A stretch of 64,000 nt of DNA from Burkholderia diffusa (GTDB lineage Bacteria; Pseudomonadota; Gammaproteobacteria; Burkholderiales; Burkholderiaceae), in assembly GCF_001718315.1 (NCBI RefSeq), contig NZ_CP013363.1, forward strand, positions 558,001-622,000. The letters are read 5' to 3'. The notes beneath the pieces were generated by a model that saw only the letters and a program-made list of their open reading frames with translations, had not been told where the DNA came from and did not search any database. Shown piece after piece: positions 8,919 through 16,965 of this stretch (position 1 is the first letter of the stretch; the number at the start of each line of letters is the position of its first letter). The translations under genes and the position numbers were made by a program.

Positions 8919-9629
8919 TCACGCGCCGCGCCGCGCCGCGATCCACGCTCCCCAGAAAAGGCTCGAGAAAAAGCGCAGCGGCGCATCGAAGCCCGCATCG
9001 TGCAGCAATGCGAACACGGTTTCCTCCGCAGCCGGCGGATCGGCGCCCTGCAGGATTTTCGCAAGCTGCGCACGCACGGCGTCGGGCGTCGCGCCCTTCA
9101 TCCGCCAGCGCTGCTGCCATGCGTCGAGCAGGCGAGGGTGGTCCGCGTAGCGGCGATAGTTGCCCGCGATCACGAGCGGTGCGCCGGGCTTCACGCGGCG
9201 CGCGATCGCGTCCAGCAGCGCGGCCTTCGCCGCGTCGCCGGGGACGTGATGCAGCACGCCGATCAGCGTCGCGCCGTCGAAGGCCGGCTCATCGGGCAGC
9301 GCGTCGACGCCGGCCTCGACGAATTGCGTGCGTGCGGCGAAACCCGCCGCTTCGACGTTGGCACGCGCGAGCGCGAGCATCGGCGCGGACGGATCGACGG
9401 CCGTGAACGCCCAGCCGGGCTCCAGCGCGGCGGGCACGCAGATTTCCTGCCCCGTGCCGCCTGCACCCACGACGAGGAGCCGCGCCTCGGGCACGCCGAT
9501 CGCGGCCGCGAGCATGCACGCGGCGAGCTCGTGGCACGCGTCGTAGCCGGCGAGCGCGATGCGGGATTGTTCGGCGTATTCGTGCGCGCGTGCCGGATCG
9601 AACTTCGCGGCGCTGGCGGGGAGCGACAT
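8919..9629 (-). CDS. SAM-dependent class I methyltransferase
   Basis: 236 residues. Motif I, the SAM-binding glycine loop, reads LLVVGAGGTGQE. It is followed by the acidic end of strand 2 (FTAVDPSAPMLALARAN), then FDGATLIGVLHHVPGD and VKPGAPLVIAGNYR. These are the landmarks of a Rossmann-type methyltransferase acting on a small molecule or lipid; the substrate cannot be told. The ATG at 9629 follows GAGGA on the minus strand. There is no operon partner. Confidence 0.85.
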   Translation of the reverse strand: MSLPASAAKFDPARAHEYAEQSRIALAGYDACHELAACMLAAAIGVPEARLLVVGAGGTGQEICVPAALEPGWAFTAVDPSAPMLALARANVEAAGFAARTQFVEAGVDALPDEPAFDGATLIGVLHHVPGDAAKAALLDAIARRVKPGAPLVIAGNYRRYADHPRLLDAWQQRWRMKGATPDAVRAQLAKILQGADPPAAEETVFALLHDAGFDAPLRFFSSLFWGAWIAARRGA

Positions 9630-9932
9630 GGCGGATTCCTCGATGCGGGTTCGAGCGCGGACGGGTTGTCCACGCGCGTTGCACCGAGCGTAAGCGCGGG
9701 TCGGCCGCGCAACAAGACGAGCGGACATTCCGGTATGCCGACTACCCGACTCCGTGCGCGATGCACGCAAACGTCGGCGGGGTCGGTTCGCATTTAAAAA
9801 TGTGACGATTCGATGCGTCGCGGCCGTGAAACCGGCGCATACTTTTCTTCCCCCTGCCTGGCCGTCGCATGCCGGGCGCCGATGCGCCGCGCCGACCGCG
9901 CGGCCATGCCGCTCGGTACGCACGAGGAGCGC
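9630..9932. other. Divergent promoter region
   Basis: 303 bp between the methyltransferase and the divergent trehalohydrolase-like gene. It includes a short AT-rich island (CATTTAAAAATGTGACG around 9791) that could hold promoter elements. No gene is seen. Confidence 0.4.
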
Positions 9933-11585
9933 ATGATGTCAGATTGTCCGCACGATCCGTATGCGCAGCACTACATTCACTGTCTGCCGTTCGGCGCGCA
10001 GCCCTGCGGCGCGGTCGGCACGTCGCCGCGCACGCATTTCCGCGTATGGGCGCCGGGCAGCACGCACGTTCAGCTCGAACTCGATACCGGTATGGGCCCG
10101 ACGCTCGTCCCGATGGTGGCGGCCGGTCCGAACTGGTTCGAAGCATTCGTCGAATGCGGTGCGGGCGCGCGTTACCGTTACCGGCTCGACGACGTCACGT
10201 CGATTCCCGATCCCGCATCGCGTTCGCAACCCGACGGGCTCAACGGCCCGAGCGAGGTCGTCGACCCGCGCGCGTTCACGTGGCGCAACACATTCTGGCG
10301 CGGACGTCCGTGGGAAGACATCGCGCTGTACGCGATTCGTCCGCACGCGGTGGGCGGCTTCGACGGCGTGCGCCAGCGCTTGCCTCGGCTTGCGCGTCTC
10401 GGCGTGACCGCGCTGGAGTTGCTCGCGTCGCCGCACGACAGCCTGCCGTTCGCACCGCTCGCGGCAGAGGGCGGTCCCGACGCCCTGAAGGCGCTGATCG
10501 ACGATGCACACGGCTACGGTCTCGCGGTTCTGCTCGAACTCGATTACGCGCGCTTCGGCAGCGGCACCGACGCGCTGCGCCATTACGCGGCGCCGTTCTT
10601 CCATACGCGCGACGATCCGCTGCGGGTGCCGCCGCTCGCGCTCGACCATCCGGATGTGTGCGACTTCTTCTGCGACAACGCGCTGTACTGGATCGACGAA
10701 TACCGTTGCGATGGCTTGCGGCTGCGCGAGGCCGACCGAATCGGCACGTCGTGGTTGCGCGAGATCGCCGACCGCGTGCGTGCGGCCGTGCCGGCCGACC
10801 GGATGATCCACCTGGTGCTCGGCAGCGAGCGCCATCCGGTGCATCTGGCCGATACGCATTTCGATGCGCAGTGGAATGGTTGCGGAGAACGCGCGCTGCA
10901 TCGGCTGACGGGGCGCGACGGGTCGGCGCACGAAGGGATTTCACCTCACCAGTCGATCCACACGCTCGCTCGCGCGCTGACCGCGGCAGGCGCGGCATTC
11001 CAGCCGGCCACGGCGGGCGACGGTTCACACGCCGAAGGGTTGTCGCTCACGTCGCTGGTGCTGTCCGATGGCGCATGGCGCGAGAGCGTGCAGGGCGATC
11101 GCGAGCAAACTCCCGGTCTCGCGGCGCTTGCGCTATCGCTGCTCACGCCGCAGATCCCGCTGGTCTTCGACGAAACCGCGCGCGATGCCGATCGTGCGCA
11201 TTTCGTGCAGTCCGCGCTCGCGGTGCGCGCGAAGCTGATTGCGCCGCGGCTGTCCGATTGCCGGCCGCAGGACGCGCATGCGCTGAAGGCGAGCGGTGAC
11301 GGCGATGCCGATGCGCTGCTTGCATCATGGCGGCTCGCCGATGACGAAACGCTGACCATCGCATTGAACCTGTCGCCGGACGCGGTGCCGTTCGATGCGC
11401 CGAGCGGGCAGGTCGTGTTCGAGACGCCTGCGCGCGCACGCGACCGGATCGATGAAGGCGAGTTGCCGCCGTATTCGCTCGTCGCGTGGCTGACGGGGGA
11501 CGTCAACCAATACGCGCTGACGCACGACGTGCGCCGGATCGACGACAGCACATGGCGCGCGATGCGTGCCGTTCCGCGCGCATGA
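9933..11585 (+). CDS. TreZ-like protein (GH13), probably catalytically inactive
   Basis: 550 residues with the layout of malto-oligosyltrehalose trehalohydrolase: an N-terminal beta-sandwich (THFRVWAPGSTHVQLEL, NWFEAFVECGAGARYRYRLDD), a TIM barrel and a C-terminal DUF3459-like strand domain. The three GH13 catalytic positions look lost. The nucleophile motif R-L-D reads DGLRLREAD (R265 in place of Asp), the acid/base Glu after HLVL is G297, and the usual NHDQ motif reads VQGDREQ (around 387-392). Homologues normally release trehalose from maltooligosyl-trehalose; this copy probably binds rather than cleaves. No treY, treX or glg gene is nearby. The start at ATG 9933 follows GAGGAG. Confidence 0.75.
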   Translation: MMSDCPHDPYAQHYIHCLPFGAQPCGAVGTSPRTHFRVWAPGSTHVQLELDTGMGPTLVPMVAAGPNWFEAFVECGAGARYRYRLDDVTSIPDPASRSQPDGLNGPSEVVDPRAFTWRNTFWRGRPWEDIALYAIRPHAVGGFDGVRQRLPRLARLGVTALELLASPHDSLPFAPLAAEGGPDALKALIDDAHGYGLAVLLELDYARFGSGTDALRHYAAPFFHTRDDPLRVPPLALDHPDVCDFFCDNALYWIDEYRCDGLRLREADRIGTSWLREIADRVRAAVPADRMIHLVLGSERHPVHLADTHFDAQWNGCGERALHRLTGRDGSAHEGISPHQSIHTLARALTAAGAAFQPATAGDGSHAEGLSLTSLVLSDGAWRESVQGDREQTPGLAALALSLLTPQIPLVFDETARDADRAHFVQSALAVRAKLIAPRLSDCRPQDAHALKASGDGDADALLASWRLADDETLTIALNLSPDAVPFDAPSGQVVFETPARARDRIDEGELPPYSLVAWLTGDVNQYALTHDVRRIDDSTWRAMRAVPRA

Positions 11586-11625
11586 TGCCTGCGGACTGCC
11601 GGGCGCAGGCGCGCCGGCCGCACTC

Positions 11626-12210
11626 TTACCAGAAGCCGCGGATGCCCGCGACGCCGTACGCGCCATGGCGACGCGCGACGTCGAGATGCGCGCGGGTCAT
11701 GCCGCCGAGCGCATAGACCGGCATCGCGGCCTGCGCGGCCAACGTGGCGAATCGCGCCCAGCCGAGCGTCGGCGCGCCGGGATGGCTGAGGGTTGGCAAT
11801 ACCGGTGACAGCGTGGCGAAATCCACGCCCGCACGCGCGGCCAGCGCGAGATCGTCGGCCGTGTGGCATGCGGCCGACATGCGGCGCGCGGCCGGCAGCG
11901 GCCGTTGCGCGACGGCGCGCAGCGCGGCGCCGTCGAGGTGCCAGCCCGCGCCGTCGAGCTGCATCACGCCCGCCGCGTCGATCGGTCCGTTGAGCATCAG
12001 TTGCGCGCCGGCCGCGTCGCAGCGCGCGAGCGCATCGGCGGCCAGCCGCGCGAATGCGTCTGCGTCGAACGACTTCACGCGCAATTGCACGAGCGTCTCG
12101 CCGTGCGCGAGCACGGCCGACAGCCTGTCGAGGAATGCGCGGCAATCGGTGGCCGCCATGGACGACGGCTCCGGCGTGATCACGTAGCAGCGCGGCAGCG
12201 TCGGCGTCAT
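11626..12210 (-). CDS. ThiE/TenI-family (thiamine phosphate synthase-like) protein
   Basis: 194 residues forming a short TIM barrel of the thiamine phosphate synthase superfamily: LVQLRVKS, LMLNG, SAACHTADDLALA, LSPVLPTLSHPGAP and YALGGM are in the right order. The two Asp residues that hold magnesium and pyrophosphate in true ThiE are not evident (LMLNGPIDAA instead of an N-D pair; WHLDGAAL instead of the Q-D/E-D motif). It may therefore be TenI-like or have another role. In many betaproteobacteria this domain is fused behind a MutT-type Nudix domain; here it is alone. ATG 12210 is preferred to TTG 12222. It lies 23 bp downstream of the CorC gene, in the same direction. Confidence 0.7.
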   Translation of the reverse strand: MTPTLPRCYVITPEPSSMAATDCRAFLDRLSAVLAHGETLVQLRVKSFDADAFARLAADALARCDAAGAQLMLNGPIDAAGVMQLDGAGWHLDGAALRAVAQRPLPAARRMSAACHTADDLALAARAGVDFATLSPVLPTLSHPGAPTLGWARFATLAAQAAMPVYALGGMTRAHLDVARRHGAYGVAGIRGFW

Positions 12211-12232
12211 CGCGCGCGACAAGCGGAGGCCG

Positions 12233-13573
12233 TCATTCGTCGGCCTCCTTCGCGATTTTCGGATAGACGCGCACCAGTACGATCCGCGGCCCGTTCATCT
12301 TCTTCACGACGACGTCGAAGCGATCGAACGACACGCGCTGCCCTTCGGTCGGCAAATCGCTGAGCGCCTGGATCACGAGGCCGCCGACCGATTCCGCGCG
12401 CCCTTCGTCGATGTCGATGCCGAGCGCCTGCTCGAGCGACACGACGGGCAGGCTCCCCTTGCCCATCAGCGTGCCGTCGTCGAGACGGCTCCAGTCCGCA
12501 TCGCCCTGGCGGAACTCGTCGTGAATCTGGCCGACCAGCGCGCCGAGCAGGTTGTCGAGCGTCAGGAAGCCGATCGGCTTCTCGCCCTTGTTGCCGACCA
12601 GCGCGAAGTGCGGCGCACCCTTGCGGAAGCGGCGGAACAGCTCCAGCGCGGGCGTGTCGGGCTTCACGTACTGCACCGGGCGCACGTAGTCGGACAGGTC
12701 CTCGAGCGCCGCACCGGCATGGCGCGCGAGCAACAGGTCCTTCAGATGGATCAGCCCGCTTACGTGTTCGCGCGACGCATCCTCGAACAGCGGATAGCGG
12801 CTGAAGCGGTGCCGCGCGACGATCTCCATGTTGTCGGGCAGCGGCAGGTCGCGGCGCAGACCGATCATTTCATGCGCCGGCCGCATCAGGTCCGATACCG
12901 TCATCGACGAGAAATCGAGCGAATGCGCGAGCGTGTTCCACTCGTCGTTGGTGTACGTGCCGCGCGCCGGCTGAGCCGTGTTGCCCGCGCTGCGGCGGCT
13001 GCGCAGGATCAGCTTCAGCTCGTCGGTCGAATAGTGCGCATCGCCGCCGTGGTCAGCCGACAGCCCCGCGAGCCTCAGCACCGCGTTCGCGCTGGTGTTG
13101 AGCACCCAGATCGCCGGATACATCGCCCAGTAGAACACGTAGAGCGGCAGCGCGACCCACAGGCCGACCTTTTCCGACTGGCGGATCGCCATCGATTTCG
13201 GTGCGAGCTCGCCGACCACGATGTGCAGGAACGAGATCAGCGAGAACGCGAACACGAGCGAGATCAGGTGCACGATGCGTTCGGACTGCACGCCGATCAG
13301 GTCGAGCAGCGGGCCGATCAGTTCAGCGAAAGCCGGTTCGCCGACCCAGCCCAGGCCGAGCGACGCGAGCGTGATGCCGAGCTGACACGCGGACAGATAA
13401 GCGTCGAGCCGGCCGTGCACGACGGCGAGGATGCGCCCGCGCAGCCCGTGCTTGCGGGCAAGTGTCTTGACGCGCGTCGCGCGCAGTTTGACGAGGCCGA
13501 ATTCGGCTGCGACGAAAAAACCGTTGAGGGCCACCAGGAACAACGCGCCGATGAGCGCGAAGATCTGTAACAA
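12233..13573 (-). CDS. CNNM/CorC-family membrane transporter (hemolysin-like, DUF21 + CBS pair)
   Basis: 446 residues. An N-terminal DUF21 transmembrane domain (residues about 1-185: LNGFFVAAEFGLVKLRATRV, VVGELAPKSMAIR) is followed by two CBS motifs (SDLMRPAHEMIGL and YVKPDTPALELFRRF) and a C-terminal transporter-associated domain (MGKGSLPVVSLEQALGIDI to VVVKKMNGPRIVLVRV). Such proteins export or sense magnesium and cobalt at the inner membrane. The start is a TTG at 13573, with GGAG seven bases upstream; the nearby ATG at 13590 is out of frame. It is probably transcribed with the kinase-like gene upstream (88 bp gap) and the ThiE-like gene downstream. Confidence 0.88.
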   Translation of the reverse strand: MLQIFALIGALFLVALNGFFVAAEFGLVKLRATRVKTLARKHGLRGRILAVVHGRLDAYLSACQLGITLASLGLGWVGEPAFAELIGPLLDLIGVQSERIVHLISLVFAFSLISFLHIVVGELAPKSMAIRQSEKVGLWVALPLYVFYWAMYPAIWVLNTSANAVLRLAGLSADHGGDAHYSTDELKLILRSRRSAGNTAQPARGTYTNDEWNTLAHSLDFSSMTVSDLMRPAHEMIGLRRDLPLPDNMEIVARHRFSRYPLFEDASREHVSGLIHLKDLLLARHAGAALEDLSDYVRPVQYVKPDTPALELFRRFRKGAPHFALVGNKGEKPIGFLTLDNLLGALVGQIHDEFRQGDADWSRLDDGTLMGKGSLPVVSLEQALGIDIDEGRAESVGGLVIQALSDLPTEGQRVSFDRFDVVVKKMNGPRIVLVRVYPKIAKEADE

Positions 13574-13612
13574 AGAATTGCTCCAGTCATGACAGGCCCG
13601 TCAGTATAGGGC

Positions 13613-13633
13613 CGGAAAGGGAAAGGGAAAGGT
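13613..13633. repeat. Short hexanucleotide tandem repeat (GGGAAA, about 3.5 copies)
   Basis: GGAAAGGGAAAGGGAAAGG lies between the kinase-like gene and the CorC gene, 40-60 bp upstream of the CorC start. Too few copies to argue for phase variation on their own, but placed where copy number could change the leader length. Confidence 0.6.
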
Positions 13634-13661
13634 AAATGTAATGATTCGGGCGGCCGATCGC

Positions 13662-14441
13662 TTACACCGGCGCCTCGCAGGGGATGGAGAACGAGAGGGT
13701 GGCGGCGGAGCCGTCGGCGAACGGAGTGTGCGCGAAGGTGCCGCCGTGCGCGAGCGCGACACGCTGGCACAGTGCGAGCGCCCACGCGACGCGTTTCGCG
13801 TCGCGCGCACGCAGCATCTCGCGGCGGGCGAACGGTTCGAATGCATGCGGCAGCGCCGGATCGCCGAGGGCGTCGGCGTTCACGTCGCAGGCGACGTGCG
13901 CGACGCACAGCGCGCCGTCGCGCGTACACGTGAAGGTCACGCGACTGCCGGCGGCGCTGGTTTCGACGGCCGTCGTCAGCATCGTCCAGAGCGCTTGCGC
14001 GATGCGTTCGCGATCGGCGCTCAGCGACGGCTCGCCGTCGGGCAGCGTCGCGTCGACGGTCACCTGCCGAGCGTCGGCGAGCGCGACGCGCACCAGTGCG
14101 AGCGTGTCGTCGAGCAGCGGGCGCAGCGCGAACGGCTGCGCGGCGATCGCGAGCGTGCGCGTTGCCGCGCGCGGCGCGTCGAGCACGTCGTCGATCAGCG
14201 CGACCTGCTGGTCGATCCCCGCGCGAATGCCCGCGAGTGCGCGCTGCAGGTTCGGGTCGGCACCGGCGAGCTGGCGCTCGAGCACGTACGCCCAGCTGTG
14301 CATCGCGTTCAGCGGGCTGCGCAGGTCGTGCGATGCGGTGGACAGCGCCTGGTCGCGCAGGAACAGCGCGGCCTCGGCGGCATAGTGCGCTGCGCGTTCG
14401 CGCAGGAGATCGGCGGCGGGATCGACGGGATGGGGCGTCAC
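13662..14441 (-). CDS. Soluble histidine-kinase-like protein with degenerate ATPase domain
   Basis: 259 residues, no membrane segment and no sensor domain. The dimerisation/phosphoacceptor domain is well kept: STASHDLRSPLNAMHSW, with the putative phospho-His at 38. The ATP-binding domain has the right length but lacks its signature residues: the N box reads ALWTMLTTAVE (no Asn), the G1 region HVACDVNADAL (no D-x-G-x-G) and the G2 region AKRVAWALALC (no G-x-G). It is therefore probably a pseudokinase or a phosphotransfer/scaffold protein. The start is GTG 14441. No response regulator is adjacent; the downstream neighbour is the CorC gene. Confidence 0.7.
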   Translation of the reverse strand: MTPHPVDPAADLLRERAAHYAAEAALFLRDQALSTASHDLRSPLNAMHSWAYVLERQLAGADPNLQRALAGIRAGIDQQVALIDDVLDAPRAATRTLAIAAQPFALRPLLDDTLALVRVALADARQVTVDATLPDGEPSLSADRERIAQALWTMLTTAVETSAAGSRVTFTCTRDGALCVAHVACDVNADALGDPALPHAFEPFARREMLRARDAKRVAWALALCQRVALAHGGTFAHTPFADGSAATLSFSIPCEAPV

Positions 14442-14508
14442 GGAGCTGGCCTGTCGGAAGCGGTTGGCATGAAAGACACGCGAACCGCCATTATAGGGAT
14501 CGCGCGCG

Positions 14509-15432
14509 TCACGCCGGCAGCGCGTCTTCGTCCTTTTTCCGGGCGTCGCCGTTCGGCAGCAACTGGCAGGCGAGCAGGCCGGCCAGCATCAGCGCGCAGC
14601 CGATCAGCGCACGCAGCGTCAGTGTCTCGCCGAGCGCGGCCCAGCCCGCGATGGCCGCGAACACGCCTTCCATGCTGAAGATCACGGCCGCGTGCGCGGG
14701 CGCCGCATCGCGCTGCGCGACGACCTGCAGCGTATAGCCGACACCGACCGACAGTAGCCCGCCGTACAGCAGTGTCGGCAGCGCGCTGCGCAGCATCGCG
14801 ATGCTGACCGGCTCGATCACGAGGCCGGCCGCGAGGCATAGCGCGCCGCACGCGACGAACTGCAGGAACGCGAGCACGAGCGGATCGTGCCGCTTCGCGA
14901 AATGGCCGACGGCCATCACGTGCGCGGCGATGATCACGGCGCCCACGAGCTGGAACCAGTCGCCGTAGAGCACCGAGAAATGCTCGTCGATGCTGAGGAA
15001 GTACAGCCCGATCGCCGCGAGCAGCGCGCCGAACCACGTGCCGGCGCCGATCCGGTGGCGGACGAACACGCCCATCAGCGGCACGATCACGACGTACAGC
15101 GAGCTGATGAAGCCCGCGTTCGCGACCCGTGTGTACTGCAGGCCGAACTGCTGCAGCGAGATCGACACGGCGAGCAGCCCGCCGAGCGCGAGGCCGGGCG
15201 CGAGCAGCGCCGGCTCGCGACGAATGGCCGCGAGTTGCGCGCGCGAGCCCGCGTTGAACGCCAGCAGCGGGATCAGCACCAGTGCGCCGAGCAGAAAGCG
15301 CAGCCCCGTAAACAGGAACGGCCCGATCACGTCGAGGCTTAGTCGTTGCGCGACGAACGCCGAGCCCCAGATCGCGGCGGCGCCGAGCATCAGCAGGTTG
15401 GCACGGAGATGCTTGCGGGCTTCGGGCTTCAT
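14509..15432 (-). CDS. EamA/DMT-family inner-membrane exporter
   Basis: 307 residues with ten predicted membrane helices arranged as two EamA repeats. The family motifs are LLMLGAAAIWGSAFVAQR at the start of the first repeat, and YTLQVVAQRDAAPAHAAVIFSMEGVFAAIAGW then LGETLT in the second. Members export amino acids and other metabolites; the substrate is not readable here. The C-terminus is charged and cytoplasmic (DARKKDEDALPA). The ATG at 15432 is the only sensible start. It lies 41 bp from the LysR gene upstream in the same direction, so that regulator may be co-transcribed. Confidence 0.88.
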   Translation of the reverse strand: MKPEARKHLRANLLMLGAAAIWGSAFVAQRLSLDVIGPFLFTGLRFLLGALVLIPLLAFNAGSRAQLAAIRREPALLAPGLALGGLLAVSISLQQFGLQYTRVANAGFISSLYVVIVPLMGVFVRHRIGAGTWFGALLAAIGLYFLSIDEHFSVLYGDWFQLVGAVIIAAHVMAVGHFAKRHDPLVLAFLQFVACGALCLAAGLVIEPVSIAMLRSALPTLLYGGLLSVGVGYTLQVVAQRDAAPAHAAVIFSMEGVFAAIAGWAALGETLTLRALIGCALMLAGLLACQLLPNGDARKKDEDALPA

Positions 15433-15473
15433 CGGAATTCTTCGGAAGATTGCGAACGGCGAAACCGACTAGT

Positions 15474-16331
15474 TTACGCCGAGATTGCAAGGCTGTCGGA
15501 AAACCTTCGAAGCGCGGCCGCCGCGCGGGCGTCGCGCACGCGCGAATACAGCACGACCTGCGAGTGGGGCAGCGGCGGCAAGCCGAATTTCGCGCCGACG
15601 TCGACGAGCGTGCGCGGCGCGACGCGCCGGGCCAGCGGACAGACCGCGAGCCCGGCCGCGGCGGCGGCCGTGACCGCTGCGACGCCGCCGCCCGTAAAGC
15701 GCTCGCGCCACGGCCGCCCGGCATGCTCGAGCGCGCGCAGCGCGGCGGCCCGCACGCCGCAGGGGCCGGCCAGCACCGCGAGCGGCAGCGGTTCGCCGGC
15801 GCGCGGCGCCCAGTCGGGCGCGGCGAGCCAGGCGAGCGGTTCGGTGAACAGGAGCGTGCCATCGTCGCGCGGCGGATCCTCGCCTGGTTCGTGCCGCACG
15901 ATCGCCGCGTCGAGCCGCCTTTCGTCGTATTGCGCGAGCAGGCTCGCCGACATGCCCAGATGCATTTCCAGCGACAGCCCGGAATCCTGCCGGTGCAGGC
16001 TCGTCAGCACGGCCGGCAGGTCGGGCACCGCAACGTGCTCGCTAACGCCGAGCGACAGACGGTGCGTGCCGGCCGAAATCGCGCCGAGCGCCTGGTCGTG
16101 CGCGTCGAGCAACGCGCGGGCGGCCGGCAGGAAATTCTCGCCGTCGGCGGCCAGCTTGACGACGCGCGGCGTGCGCGCGAGCAGCGGCTTGCCGAGGTGT
16201 GCTTCGAGCCGCTTCAGCTTGAGACTGACGGCCGATTGCGTGGTGCCGAGTGCGTCGGCGGCGCGCGTGAAACTTGCGAGATCGGCGACCAGCACGAACG
16301 CGCGTACCGCATCGAGGTCGAGGACTTTCAT
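15474..16331 (-). CDS. LysR-family transcriptional regulator
   Basis: 285 residues. The N-terminal winged helix-turn-helix is canonical (LDAVRAFVLVADLASFTRAADALGTTQSAVSLKLKRLEAHLG). It is followed by a type-2 periplasmic-binding-protein-like effector domain (LSLGVSEHVAVPDLPAVL, LDAAIVRHEPGED, GLAVCPLARRVAP). The inducer is unknown. It is divergent from the tautomerase gene across a 110-bp AT-rich gap, the usual arrangement for a LysR regulator and its target, and lies directly upstream of the EamA exporter. Either neighbour may be its regulon. Confidence 0.92.
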   Translation of the reverse strand: MKVLDLDAVRAFVLVADLASFTRAADALGTTQSAVSLKLKRLEAHLGKPLLARTPRVVKLAADGENFLPAARALLDAHDQALGAISAGTHRLSLGVSEHVAVPDLPAVLTSLHRQDSGLSLEMHLGMSASLLAQYDERRLDAAIVRHEPGEDPPRDDGTLLFTEPLAWLAAPDWAPRAGEPLPLAVLAGPCGVRAAALRALEHAGRPWRERFTGGGVAAVTAAAAAGLAVCPLARRVAPRTLVDVGAKFGLPPLPHSQVVLYSRVRDARAAAALRRFSDSLAISA

Positions 16332-16441
16332 TTCGAATGTAAATGAATGAAATATTTAATGACGACTGTTTATTATAGTTAGGCGCGGCTAACCTGACGT
16401 GGCGTTTCCAATTCTTCAACGTGACCGAAAGGAGCAGGACC

Positions 16442-16825
16442 ATGCCGCTCACCCGTATCGCCATGCGCGAAGGCAAACCGGCCGCCTACCGTGCGGCGCT
16501 CGTCGACGGCGTGCATCGCGCGCTGATGCACACGTTCAACGTGCCCGAGGACGACATCTTCATGGTCGTGACCGAGCATTCAGCCGAGAACTTCGTGTTC
16601 GGCCGCCACTACCTCGACATCGAACGCAGCGACGATCTCGTGATGATCCAGATCACGGCGAACAACACGCGCACGCTCGAGCAGAAGCAGGCGCTGTACC
16701 GGACCATCGCCGAGAACCTCGCACGGCAGCCCGGCGTGCGGCCGCAGGACGTATTCATCAGTCTCGTCGAAGTGCTGAAGGAGGACTGGTCGTTCGGCAA
16801 CGGCATCGCGCAATACGTCGTCTGA
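16442..16825 (+). CDS. Tautomerase family protein
   Basis: 127 residues starting MPLTRIAMREGKP, so that Pro-2 becomes the catalytic N-terminal proline after Met removal. The sequence (VHRALMHTFNVPEDDIFMVVTEH, ITANNTRTLEQKQALYRTIAENL, VFISLVEVLKEDWSFGNG) matches the longer tautomerase group rather than the 60-residue 4-oxalocrotonate type. The proline also fixes the start at 16442, which has AGGAGCAGG ahead of it. It is divergent from the LysR gene, with a possible -10 TATTAT at 16371-16376. Confidence 0.88.
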   Translation: MPLTRIAMREGKPAAYRAALVDGVHRALMHTFNVPEDDIFMVVTEHSAENFVFGRHYLDIERSDDLVMIQITANNTRTLEQKQALYRTIAENLARQPGVRPQDVFISLVEVLKEDWSFGNGIAQYVV

Positions 16826-16965
16826 TACGTTGTTTTGATGCGCGACAGGCGCGACAGGGCCAGATCGTCTCCCGCGCGTTTTTGCGGCGTGTACTATGGA
16901 AGCTGCTTCACGGGCGACGCCGGCGCGGTCGATGTGCCGGCGATTCTTCATGTGCAGGAGTCTCC

